Part shown: positions 1 to 6,834 of the stretch, one piece after another | How positions within the stretch are numbered: the stretch's first letter is position 1 | Layout of the letters: every line of letters begins with the position of its first letter | From: a virus | Reading direction: 5' to 3' (one strand) | Virus record (IMG/VR): IMGVR_UViG_3300045283_000142 | Span: 1 to 41,254 of that record | DNA length: 41,254 nt | Notes under the pieces: model-generated | Seen by the model: only the letters and a program-made list of their open reading frames with translations | What the model was told of the DNA's origin: nothing | Database searches by the model: none | Translations under genes and position numbers: made by a program

Positions 1-127
1 GTCACGGCAGACGATTTGAGCTTCTGATGGCTCCCATCGAGTTGAAGGGCGGGCTGATTGTGGATACGGCAGCTCTCGGTCTCGCTCTGGAGCTTGAAGC
101 GGCCGGCATCACACTCACGGGGAAGGA
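1..127. repeat. Left copy of 127-bp terminal overlap
   Basis: These 127 bases are identical to positions 41128-41254. They contain the last codons of the Bet/RecT gene and the start of the TubC-like gene. A length of exactly 127 equals a common maximum assembler k-mer, so I read this as the join of a circular or circularly permuted molecule, giving a unique length of 41,127 bp. A true short direct terminal repeat is the alternative but is less likely. Confidence 0.95.
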
Positions 128-242
128 CGGCGTGCTGACGGCGAGCCCGAAGGGCGCCGTGACGGACGAGCAGATTACAGAGATTCGGCGCTGGAAGCGG
201 CATCTTCTTGCCATTGCTGGATACCAGGCCGATGCGAGTTGA
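27..242 (+). CDS. TubC N-terminal docking domain-like small protein
   Basis: This 71-residue protein resembles the TubC N-terminal docking domain fold, originally described as a docking element of NRPS/PKS enzymes and also seen as stand-alone small proteins on mobile elements. The pattern is a leading helix, a beta pair around 'GITLTGKDGVLTASPKGAV' (about residues 27-45) and a final helix ending in a Lys-rich 'RRWKRHLLAIAG'. On the circular genome its ATG overlaps the stop of the Bet/RecT gene (TGATG), so it is translationally coupled to the recombination protein. Family assignment is by pattern recognition. Its role in the phage is unknown; a protein-protein docking function is an inference. 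Confidence 0.65.
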   Translation: MAPIELKGGLIVDTAALGLALELEAAGITLTGKDGVLTASPKGAVTDEQITEIRRWKRHLLAIAGYQADAS

Positions 243-357
243 ATCCTGCGGCGGATGGGGCGACTGGGCGTCTCTCATCACCGCTCGTCCATCGTCCTCT
301 CAATTCCGGGAGGCGTCCAGCGGGCCGCAGGGTTCATTCACACACAGGAGTTCGCCC

Positions 358-957
358 ATGACTGAGCCGGTGCGACCGCTGGAGGCGCTGATCGCGGAAC
401 TTCTCTCGAAGTGGGGCGCGATTGCCGAATACGAGCACGACGAGCGCGGAAACTTGCAATATGCAGCGGGCATTGATAGATGCGCTGAGGAACTCGAATC
501 GCTCCTCCAGGCTGCCGCCCCGCCTGCACCGACAGCGGAACAGCGAGTGACGCGCCTTGAAGTGGTCGATGAGTCAGGCCGTGCCTTCACGCGGTGGGGT
601 TGCAAGATCGAGTTGAGCTATCAGGACCGAGGCCGCACGTTGAAGGTGTTCGTGGAACCAGATCCCTCCGCTGCACAAGGTCCAGCGCCGGGATGGTTGG
701 ATGGCATACAGGCACTCGCTCGGCAGGCTGCGAATCGCATACGCGAGAGTGGTGGAACGGTAGACACAGCGGACTTAAAATCCGCCGCCGATCAGCATGC
801 AGGTTCGACTCCTGCCTCTCGCACTAATCCAGCCGCCCCGCCTGCACCGACAGCGGAACCGATAGATGTGAGGACGCTCAATGATGCACATGATCGACTC
901 AAAGTGCTTCATGCCGCCCCGCCTGAGCGCGTGAGCGAGGGGAAGGAACCGAAATGA
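358..957 (+). CDS. Hypothetical protein whose frame contains a tRNA-Leu gene
   Basis: This 199-residue protein is of unknown function. The ATG at 358 is chosen because AGGAG lies at 346-350, seven bases upstream; the frame is open further upstream but would overlap the previous gene. The N-terminus (about 1-55) is helical and acidic. Two copies of an 'AAPPAPTAE' linker (near residues 53 and 159) are encoded by a 28-bp direct repeat. Between them the frame reads straight through a complete tRNA-Leu gene on the same strand, giving the odd stretch around residues 129-155. The stop overlaps the next gene (ATGA). Either the protein tolerates an inserted tRNA as linker sequence, or the frame was once two modules joined by recombination. 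Confidence 0.6.
   Translation: MTEPVRPLEALIAELLSKWGAIAEYEHDERGNLQYAAGIDRCAEELESLLQAAAPPAPTAEQRVTRLEVVDESGRAFTRWGCKIELSYQDRGRTLKVFVEPDPSAAQGPAPGWLDGIQALARQAANRIRESGGTVDTADLKSAADQHAGSTPASRTNPAAPPAPTAEPIDVRTLNDAHDRLKVLHAAPPERVSEGKEPK
514..541 (+). repeat. 28-bp direct repeat, copy 1
   Basis: An exact 28-bp match to 832-859, encoding the AAPPAPTAE linker. The two copies bracket a 290-bp segment that contains the tRNA-Leu gene. A 13-bp remnant of the same motif (start of the repeat) recurs at 913-925. Confidence 0.9.
743..823 (+). tRNA. tRNA-Leu (anticodon TAA)
   Basis: A full cloverleaf can be drawn. The 7-bp acceptor stem pairs 743-749 with 816-822, followed by discriminator A823. The D stem pairs GTG 752-754 with CAC 765-767, and the D loop GAACGGTAGA is typical of bacterial Leu tRNAs. 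The 5-bp anticodon stem is 769-773/781-785, with loop CTTAAAA and anticodon TAA at 776-778. The T stem is 799-803/811-815, with loop TTCGACT. The variable region (786-798) is 13 nt, short for a class II tRNA. CCA is not encoded (CTA follows). It lies entirely within the open frame 358-957 on the same strand and would read UUA codons. Confidence 0.93.
832..859 (+). repeat. 28-bp direct repeat, copy 2
   Basis: Second exact copy of the 28-bp repeat at 514-541. It starts 8 bases after the discriminator of the tRNA-Leu. The pair could have mediated insertion or duplication of the tRNA-bearing segment. Confidence 0.9.
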
Positions 958-1169
958 AGGACAACACCTACCGTTGCGATTGGTGTGGGCGGTTCTATTC
1001 GTCGCCGTTGCCGGAAGGCTCAGCCTGTCCGAATCACATCCCTGAGCACAATGCGCGACTCACGGCGTCCATCAAGAGATTTAATCAACGACTCGCTGCC
1101 GCCCGTCCCGCCGTGGAGCCGCGAGAGGAGCCGACACCCGTCATCCGTCATACTAAGGAGCCGTTATGA
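954..1169 (+). CDS. Small Cys-containing protein, zinc-ribbon-like N-terminus
   Basis: A 71-residue hypothetical protein. The N-terminus has a CxxC pair (CDWCGRF, residues 8-14) and a later Cys-x-x-His (CPNH, about 25-28), a spacing compatible with a single zinc-binding knuckle. The rest is Arg/Glu-rich and probably helical, then disordered. The start is fixed by AAGGA at 943-947 and by the 4-nt ATGA overlap with the preceding stop; it ends in an ATGA overlap with the next gene. It is one of several short Cys-rich proteins in this genome. Function is unknown. Confidence 0.7.
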   Translation: MKDNTYRCDWCGRFYSSPLPEGSACPNHIPEHNARLTASIKRFNQRLAAARPAVEPREEPTPVIRHTKEPL

Positions 1170-1765
1170 AGAAACTGGCCGTCATCGCCATCACCCTCGC
1201 CGCCATCAGCACCCTCTGCGCCGTCGCCAAAGCCGCCGACTACTACTACCAGCACTTCACGCCCGCCAAGATGGACCTGCTCGGCATGCGCCCCTGCGCC
1301 TCGCATGGCGGCATCAAAGCCTCTGCGCTGTCACTGGACGAAGATCAGGTGCTGGTGGCCCTGTTCACCTGCACTGATGATCAACTCGTCCTGGCGACCG
1401 ATATGCGCCCTGGTAGCGGCACCGCCGTGGGGCAAACCTCTCAGAACATCCGCGTGCAACTGGATGCGCCAAGCGGCAACGTGGGCAGCGGGTTCGTGAT
1501 GGGTGGCGGATGGACATTCGAATGCAGCCGACGCATCGTCTCCGTGAATGTGAAGGTCGACGGGGCGCCGTCCGATGCGGCTGTCGTGCGTGGGGCGCGG
1601 CCGGATGTTACGGCCATGTCTTCCTGCGCAGGCAGTGATGCCGGGTTCACGTTCTGGCTGAATACCGGGATGCTGTCGTCTGGGTCGCATGAGGTGCAAG
1701 TGCAGGCCGCGGACGATCAGGGGAAGCAGAATCTGAGCAATGCGCTGATGGTGATGGTCCCATGA
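1166..1765 (+). CDS. Secreted protein with Ig-like C-terminal domain
   Basis: A 199-residue protein with a classical Sec signal peptide: KK, a hydrophobic core, then AKA as likely cleavage site after residue 23. The mature part has Cys pairs (near 44, 69, 120, 154) that could form disulfides in the periplasm. Its C-terminus ends with a 'SGSHEVQVQAADDQG' strand pattern typical of Ig-fold repeats. AAGGAG at 1155-1160 and an ATGA overlap fix the start. A secreted Ig-fold protein from a phage suggests action at the host envelope, for example surface modification or superinfection exclusion; that is inference. A second secreted Ig-like protein is encoded at 31195-31785. Confidence 0.75.
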   Translation: MKKLAVIAITLAAISTLCAVAKAADYYYQHFTPAKMDLLGMRPCASHGGIKASALSLDEDQVLVALFTCTDDQLVLATDMRPGSGTAVGQTSQNIRVQLDAPSGNVGSGFVMGGGWTFECSRRIVSVNVKVDGAPSDAAVVRGARPDVTAMSSCAGSDAGFTFWLNTGMLSSGSHEVQVQAADDQGKQNLSNALMVMVP

Positions 1766-2055
1766 AGTGGATTCAGATGAAGGACGAGCGCCCCCCGGCA
1801 GGTATCACGGTCATCGGCGCGAAACTGGACCAATATATCAATGCCGATTGGCGATGGTCCGGTCCCTATCTGTGGTATTGGGGTGGCGAATATTCATGCC
1901 AATACATCGAGCCGGACATCTGGATGCGCGTGGAGTTTCCAGAACTACCAGACTCGCCAGAGCGTCAGAAAGCGATTGCTGCAGGGAAGCGTGACGATGA
2001 GCGGAAGGCGCGCATCGCGGCTATTGAAGCCGAATACAAACAGGAGCCACGATGA
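1762..2055 (+). CDS. Hypothetical protein (Trp/Tyr-rich N-terminus)
   Basis: A 97-residue hypothetical protein. The first 60 residues are aromatic (WRWSGPYLWYWGGEY), like small phage DUF551-type proteins that begin 'W...M.ERPP'. The C-terminal 40 residues form a charged helix (RKARIAAIEAEY). It overlaps both neighbours by ATGA junctions, so it is co-translated with the secreted protein upstream and the membrane protein downstream. A DUF551-like assignment is tentative. Confidence 0.6.
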   Translation: MKWIQMKDERPPAGITVIGAKLDQYINADWRWSGPYLWYWGGEYSCQYIEPDIWMRVEFPELPDSPERQKAIAAGKRDDERKARIAAIEAEYKQEPR

Positions 2056-2372
2056 GCACAGAGCGCCTGGAACTGCTGAAGGATTTCCTATGGGCGTTGG
2101 TGTTCATCGCTGCGGCGCTCTGGCTGCTCTCCGCGGCGGCGCATGGACAGGAAGCCTCCGCCGAAGACAAACTGCGCCTGCAAGTCGTGCTGCTGCGCTC
2201 ACAACTCGCCGAGGCGCTGAAAGCCACCGCGAAGTGTGAAGCCGAGGGCTCCAAAGCCACCCAGCAGTTGCAGGAAGCCAATACGGAAGGTCAGGCACTG
2301 CTGAAGGCACTGGAGGCCCGCGGCTTGACCGTCAATGCCCAGAACGAGATTGTGCCGAAGAAGCCTCAGTAG
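2052..2372 (+). CDS. Membrane-anchored coiled-coil protein (spanin-like topology)
   Basis: A 106-residue protein with one N-terminal membrane helix (about 11-31) followed by a coiled coil rich in Leu, Glu, Lys and Gln (about 36-90). This N-in/C-out anchored coiled-coil layout is that of inner-membrane spanin subunits (Rz-like), but many phage membrane proteins share it. AGGAG lies at 2042-2046, five bases before the ATG. It is the last gene of the plus-strand block and its stop overlaps the end of the convergent tail-fibre gene by 7 bp. A spanin role is inference. Confidence 0.6.
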   Translation: MSTERLELLKDFLWALVFIAAALWLLSAAAHGQEASAEDKLRLQVVLLRSQLAEALKATAKCEAEGSKATQQLQEANTEGQALLKALEARGLTVNAQNEIVPKKPQ

Positions 2373-3583
2373 CCGCGGCAGATGACGTAGATTTTCTGGC
2401 TCGCGAGAAACGGGAACGTGCCAGGGTTCTGCGCATCAATCCGCATGGCGCTGGTGGACGTGGAGAAGGTGGACATCGGCGCCCCGCTCGAACTGCTCGC
2501 CACGCAGACAGGCAGATTGGCGTAGGTCGTATTCAGGTTGATGATGCAGGTGTTCTCCGCCGGGTTGCCAATCGTGATCGTGAACGCATTGGCCCGCCCC
2601 GCAATCGACGGACTCGTGCCGCAATTGCTGGTAATCGTCGGCGCCGCCACCGCATCCGTAACGTTAACGCCACCAATGGCCACCGCGCCGGTCAGTTGCG
2701 TGGTGCTACTGACGCTGAGTGTGCCGGTGAGCGCAGTGGTTCCCGTGATCGAAGCGCCTCCACTGCTCACGGAGAGGCCATTCGTCACGGACACGCCATT
2801 CGCCAAGACACTCGCCCCCGTGACACTCAGATTCGTGGCGCCTGGGTCCACGGTATTGCCAATCGACAGGCCGCCAGAGGCATGGAGACGCATCCGCTCA
2901 ACCGCTGTTGTATAGAAGCGAATCGGCGCAGCGGCTTGCGTCACGATGGAGAGGCCACCCACGCCGTCAGAAAATAAGAGCGATCCGCTGGCGAATGTGA
3001 ATCCACTGGACGCGAAGGTTGATGAGGCCGATTGCAAGACCGTCAGTGATTGATCTGTATCGTTTCCCACCAATATTCGAGCCACATTGCCGGTGCCGGC
3101 CAACGTATTCTGGATGAACCAATCATTCGTCCCAACACCGCTCCCTTGAATCCCATGAAAGCCAAATCCGGTGCCGCGGATAATGCCGGTGATGATGGCG
3201 TCCCCCGTTGTGGTCACGGCGCCAGCGGCTTCCGACATGATGCTGTCAGAGAGCGAGGTCGCACTGGTGAACTTCGCAATCTTCCCCAGCGTGCCGCTGA
3301 CCGATGATCCAGCCGCGAGCCCCACGCCATTGAAAAAGAGATTACCGCCCACCTGATAGAGCTTGTTCGTCGTGATGGACGGCGCCCCGCTTTTCAGCGT
3401 CACGGTCGCTGCGGACAATCCGCTATTGTCGGCGGGCGTTGTGCCGCCAATCGTGCAGCCGATACAGGCCGACGTGGCGCCGGTATTCGTCGTGACCAAT
3501 GTTGTGAACGCGCCCTGCCCTGGTTGGGCCGAGGCTGACGACGCACAGAGCAAGAGGCTCAGAAGGAAGACGGACGTTTTCAT
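2366..3583 (-). CDS. Tail-fibre-like protein with Sec signal peptide
   Basis: A 405-residue protein. The ATG at 3583 is chosen because it forms an ATGA overlap with the preceding gene. Residues 1-19 (MKTSVFLLSLLLCASSASA) are a textbook signal peptide. The mature part is Ser/Thr/Gly-rich and has tail-fibre hallmarks: 'LGKIAKFTSATSLSDS' (about 107-122) and 'ERMRLHASGGLSIGN' (about 228-242), the latter usually found in fibre shafts of the '...ERMRI...GnvgIGt' type. No S74 peptidase chaperone is present. Cys pairs occur near the ends. A tail fibre would normally be cytoplasmic, so the leader is unusual. It could be a secreted decoy or receptor-masking protein derived from a fibre, or a fibre with a captured leader. 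Confidence 0.75.
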   Translation of the reverse strand: MKTSVFLLSLLLCASSASAQPGQGAFTTLVTTNTGATSACIGCTIGGTTPADNSGLSAATVTLKSGAPSITTNKLYQVGGNLFFNGVGLAAGSSVSGTLGKIAKFTSATSLSDSIMSEAAGAVTTTGDAIITGIIRGTGFGFHGIQGSGVGTNDWFIQNTLAGTGNVARILVGNDTDQSLTVLQSASSTFASSGFTFASGSLLFSDGVGGLSIVTQAAAPIRFYTTAVERMRLHASGGLSIGNTVDPGATNLSVTGASVLANGVSVTNGLSVSSGGASITGTTALTGTLSVSSTTQLTGAVAIGGVNVTDAVAAPTITSNCGTSPSIAGRANAFTITIGNPAENTCIINLNTTYANLPVCVASSSSGAPMSTFSTSTSAMRIDAQNPGTFPFLASQKIYVICRGY

Positions 3584-4260
3584 GCAGTTCTCACGAGGGT
3601 CACGCCCCAAATGAAACCATTACCGCTGTTGACTTTCGTTTTGATGCCATAGCTCTTGTCAGAGCCCGATGGCCCGAAGGTGATCGCCGCACTCGTGGCG
3701 ACTTCCCCCGTAGTCGACGTGAACGTCATTGTCGCCAGTGGCGTATCCGGCGCCCCGTCGGAGAGGTCCACCAGCGCCACCGTCATCGTATTGCCGCCGC
3801 TCACCATCCCCGTGCCTTCAAGGACATACGTGCCGCTGAGATTGGCGGAATCCTCGACAAACACCGCTGTGCCGTTCTGCAGCGTATCGAACGTGGCGCC
3901 GCTCGCGTAGGTCGTGGCGGTGACGGGCGAGCTCGAGGTGCCGCCAAAGACGAAGATGCTGCCCAGCCCGCTGCTGCCCACGCCGATGGCCGTGATGGGG
4001 TCCACGGTTGGGCCGACTTGCACGCCCAGGGAGTTTTTCAGGATGAACTTGTAACTGGTTGGGGCCAGGTAAATCTGGCAGCGACCGGCGGCGTCCAGTT
4101 GGATCGGGAAGCTGTTCTGCGTGCCGATGCTGTCGCTGTAGGTGATGGCATGGGTGCTGGTGCCGGCGGCGTAGGTTTCGATGGTGCCGTTGGACAGCGG
4201 GTTGCCGTCATCGTCAAAAAACTGTTCCAGCCAATACGGGGCGAGGGTGTAGGACGGCAT
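3580..4260 (-). CDS. Tail fibre/spike head-binding-type protein
   Basis: A 226-residue virion protein. The N-terminal 85 residues match the common podophage fibre adaptor pattern: 'QFFDDDGNPLSNGTIETYAA' (about 13-32), a 'TYSDSIGT' element and 'FPIQLDAAGR' (about 51-60). This module attaches fibres or spikes to the tail machine. The C-terminal part is beta-rich. It is shorter than a full tailspike, so it may be a short adaptor that carries other receptor-binding proteins. Its start overlaps the upstream ejection-protein stop (TAATG) and its stop overlaps the signal-peptide fibre gene (ATGA). Confidence 0.8.
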   Translation of the reverse strand: MPSYTLAPYWLEQFFDDDGNPLSNGTIETYAAGTSTHAITYSDSIGTQNSFPIQLDAAGRCQIYLAPTSYKFILKNSLGVQVGPTVDPITAIGVGSSGLGSIFVFGGTSSSPVTATTYASGATFDTLQNGTAVFVEDSANLSGTYVLEGTGMVSGGNTMTVALVDLSDGAPDTPLATMTFTSTTGEVATSAAITFGPSGSDKSYGIKTKVNSGNGFIWGVTLVRTA

Positions 4261-5576
4261 TATTTGTGACTCGCGGCATATTTACGGGCGAATTCGGCTT
4301 CGGCGGCCCCGCCTTGCAACAGATCCTGTTGCAACTGCTCCAGCGGCGAGAGTTGCTTATGGCGCGCATTGAACTTCGCCGCCAGTTCCTCAGCCGGGCT
4401 CATTGGCGGCCGTTTGGCAATGATGTCGGCTACTGCTTGTTCCACTGGCTTGAACTTCGCCATCGCGGTGGCATTGGCGACTTCGACCGGCTTCGGCGTC
4501 TCCCCGAGCGCCTTGAACGCCTCCACCACCTGCTGTCGCGCCACGGTCGGATTGTAGGGCGCTGATGCCACCGTAGCGGCCTGAGGCGCTACAGAGGCCG
4601 CAGGGGCCGCCGCAGGGGCGGTCTGAGGCGCGGTTGCCTGTCGTTCTGCCCGATGACTCTCAAGGGCACGCTGAGAGGCTGCCGCTTCTTCTAAATCGCC
4701 TTCCTGCGTAAAGCGACGAATATCCGCTTTGATTGCCTCCGCATGGGCATCCTCAAGCGGTGTGCCCTTCGTCACCGCTGGGCCAGTCGCCGGCGCATTG
4801 AGCCGTTCCGCGCGATGAGCGTCCAAGGCTCGCTGTGATTGTGCGGCTTCTTCGAGATCGCCTTCGGATTGGAACCGACGAATGTCGGCCTTGATGCCTT
4901 CGGCATGCGCGTCTTCCACGGCCCCAAGTTGTGCAATCGATTTAGCCTTGGCAGCAGCAGGCATCGGATTGGCGGCCCGGTATTCAGCCCTGACGCGGGC
5001 GGTCAGTTCGCGCGGTGTCTCGGCAGGCGCTGGAGCCGCAGCGGGCTGCGGTGGGGCGACAGGCTCCGGCTCTCCCTGCAGCACGGCTTGCCCGACGTTC
5101 CGCGCCACCTTCAACGCATTCCCGATGCGAGGCGAGGCGATGCCCACGAGTTCAGGGGCGGATTGCGCGGCCGCCATGCCTCCGCGCATCGTGGCTCGAG
5201 CCGCATTCGCCACCGCTGGCACGACCACATCCGCCGCCTTCGGCCCGAAATAGCCCAGTGCGATACTCGCCCAGAGCTTCGGATCGGTCACATCGCGCTT
5301 CACCGCAGCGCCAATCTTCTGCATCGCATCCACTGGATCGTGCATCAGGTCGCCCAGTGTCACGCTATCAGGGTCGCCCGCGAAGGCCACCCCATTGCCT
5401 CCGCTGGAGGCGCTCATCTTGGCTTCAGGATGGGCTCCGATAGCGCCAGAAGACGGCAAATCGTCGTAGACGCCGGGATACTTGGCTTTGACCTGAGACT
5501 CCAGCGCCACGTCTGATAGGTCGTCATACGCGCCGGGATACTTCGCCCGAATCATCGCCGCGAGGGTCTGAGGCAT
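4260..5576 (-). CDS. Putative internal virion/ejection protein with duplicated repeats
   Basis: A 438-residue protein at the position of the last of three ejection-type genes. It begins with two copies of a 'KYPGAYDDL / KYPGVYDDL' motif (residues 12-20 and 32-40), a short repeat common at the start of phage internal proteins. A near-identical 38-residue repeat follows (about 221-258 and 275-312), containing 'IKADIRRF' and 'EGDLEEAA', with an Ala/Pro-rich linker between. The rest is Ala-rich and helical. An internal virion or DNA-ejection role is inferred from context; no lytic transglycosylase motif was seen. Confidence 0.65.
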   Translation of the reverse strand: MPQTLAAMIRAKYPGAYDDLSDVALESQVKAKYPGVYDDLPSSGAIGAHPEAKMSASSGGNGVAFAGDPDSVTLGDLMHDPVDAMQKIGAAVKRDVTDPKLWASIALGYFGPKAADVVVPAVANAARATMRGGMAAAQSAPELVGIASPRIGNALKVARNVGQAVLQGEPEPVAPPQPAAAPAPAETPRELTARVRAEYRAANPMPAAAKAKSIAQLGAVEDAHAEGIKADIRRFQSEGDLEEAAQSQRALDAHRAERLNAPATGPAVTKGTPLEDAHAEAIKADIRRFTQEGDLEEAAASQRALESHRAERQATAPQTAPAAAPAASVAPQAATVASAPYNPTVARQQVVEAFKALGETPKPVEVANATAMAKFKPVEQAVADIIAKRPPMSPAEELAAKFNARHKQLSPLEQLQQDLLQGGAAEAEFARKYAASHK

Positions 5577-6832
5577 CAGCGGCGAATCCCCAGCGGGTCT
5601 TTCGTCTGGTCGGCTGGTTCGACCGCTTGGAAGTTGCTCACATCATAGCCAGCCTTGCCGAGATTAGCGATATGGTCGGCTCGTTTCTTGACCGCATCCC
5701 GCTCTGCGCTATCTAACTTCGATTTAATGACGGCCTTGGAATCGCCCAACTGCGGCATATATTTCGCAGCGGCGGCCTGATCGTAAGCCCGCATCACACC
5801 GCCGTGAATAATGCGCCCCACTACTTGCTGCGCCTTCACGATGTCGGCAGCCGTGGCTTTCGCATCGGATACGCCAGGAATGACTGAATCCAGCGCATTT
5901 GGCACAAGCATCGCTTCATATTTCGCCACGGTTCCCGTCTTGCCAGTCGCGATGGATTCCCGCAAATCGCGGATGGCTGAGAGGCCACTATCCAGATCGG
6001 AAATCTTTCCGGCTTCTATCTGGGACAGTGGTTTTCCGGCCGATTTCACCGCAGCCGCGGCGGCGGCTTTGTCCTGCTCGACCTTCAGCCGCGCGCCTTC
6101 GATGCCGATCCGCTGCTGCTCCTGCCCGCGTTGGGCTGTCTGATTCGCGGCCTGTGACTGTTGATCAGCGGTCATACCGGTCGGTGAGGTGCCCGCCAAC
6201 ACGCGCTGCGCCTGCGTGGCTTTAGCTACTTGTTCCGGTTCCTCGGCCGCCTGTTTCGAGGCGGCGGGATTGCCCTCAATCATGGCAGACGTAATCGCCG
6301 CAATCGACTGCGGCCCCTGTTGCAGCACCGCTTGCCGCCAGACATCCGGCTTCTTCGATCCAGGGAACGCTTCCTCGTGGATCTTCATTGCCATTTCAAA
6401 GGCTTCCGGCGTATCCCCCGCCTTTTTAATCACCCGTGCCTGATTCGCCAGATACGCCTGTTCATGGCCCTGCATTTCCGCCAGTGCCCGTTTCGTATTC
6501 GCATCCTTCTCCGCGAGGTCGGCGGCATTCTTTCGCGCATCATCGATCAGTTTTTGGGCCGTGCCGTAATGCTCAGGGGCGGTCTTTCGCACCTGCGCCA
6601 GAAACGCATCCGGCGTGAGGTCAGGATTGCCGATGATGGCATTGAAGCGGTCAGCTTCGGCCTGCTTGCGCTGCTCATCGGCGAGTTTCTGCTGCCGCTC
6701 CTGCTCGAGCGCCTTCGCTGACTGGAGCGCCTGCTGCTGCACTTGCAGACGCCCAATCTGGCCGAGCGTCTCAAACGGCGTGTTGAACTTCGGCTGAACC
6801 TGCTGCCCGTAGATCGAGGGATCGATTGGCAT
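5576..6832 (-). CDS. Putative internal virion/ejection protein (coiled coil)
   Basis: A 418-residue, highly charged, Ala/Gln/Lys-rich protein predicted to be mostly helix. A long coiled coil spans about residues 28-75 and another about 100-130, with a possible third near 225-262. The C-terminal part (about 270-400) has an ordered helical pattern ('DIVKAQQVVGRIIHGGVMRA'). Composition and position beside two other ejection-type genes fit podophage proteins injected with the DNA. TGATG coupling joins it to the next gene. There is no clear Shine-Dalgarno at its start, so coupling to the gene upstream is likely. Confidence 0.65.
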   Translation of the reverse strand: MPIDPSIYGQQVQPKFNTPFETLGQIGRLQVQQQALQSAKALEQERQQKLADEQRKQAEADRFNAIIGNPDLTPDAFLAQVRKTAPEHYGTAQKLIDDARKNAADLAEKDANTKRALAEMQGHEQAYLANQARVIKKAGDTPEAFEMAMKIHEEAFPGSKKPDVWRQAVLQQGPQSIAAITSAMIEGNPAASKQAAEEPEQVAKATQAQRVLAGTSPTGMTADQQSQAANQTAQRGQEQQRIGIEGARLKVEQDKAAAAAAVKSAGKPLSQIEAGKISDLDSGLSAIRDLRESIATGKTGTVAKYEAMLVPNALDSVIPGVSDAKATAADIVKAQQVVGRIIHGGVMRAYDQAAAAKYMPQLGDSKAVIKSKLDSAERDAVKKRADHIANLGKAGYDVSNFQAVEPADQTKDPLGIRR

Positions 6833-6834
6833 GG

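Noticed and set aside
1-127. Biological direct terminal repeat like that of T7
   Set aside because: The length equals a common assembler k-mer exactly, and the repeat splits coding genes without regulatory sequence; a circular join explains it better.
255-365. Possible 36-codon plus-strand gene in the gap 243-357
   Set aside because: No ribosome site and no protein-like pattern; apart from the AGGAG of the next gene, I see nothing firm in this 115-base gap.
743-823. tRNA as attachment site of a temperate phage
   Set aside because: No integrase, excisionase or repressor is present, and the tRNA is internal to an ORF.
2366-4260. Diversity-generating retroelement acting on the fibre genes, as in the BPP-1 phage class
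   Set aside because: No reverse transcriptase, template repeat or Avd gene was seen in any frame.
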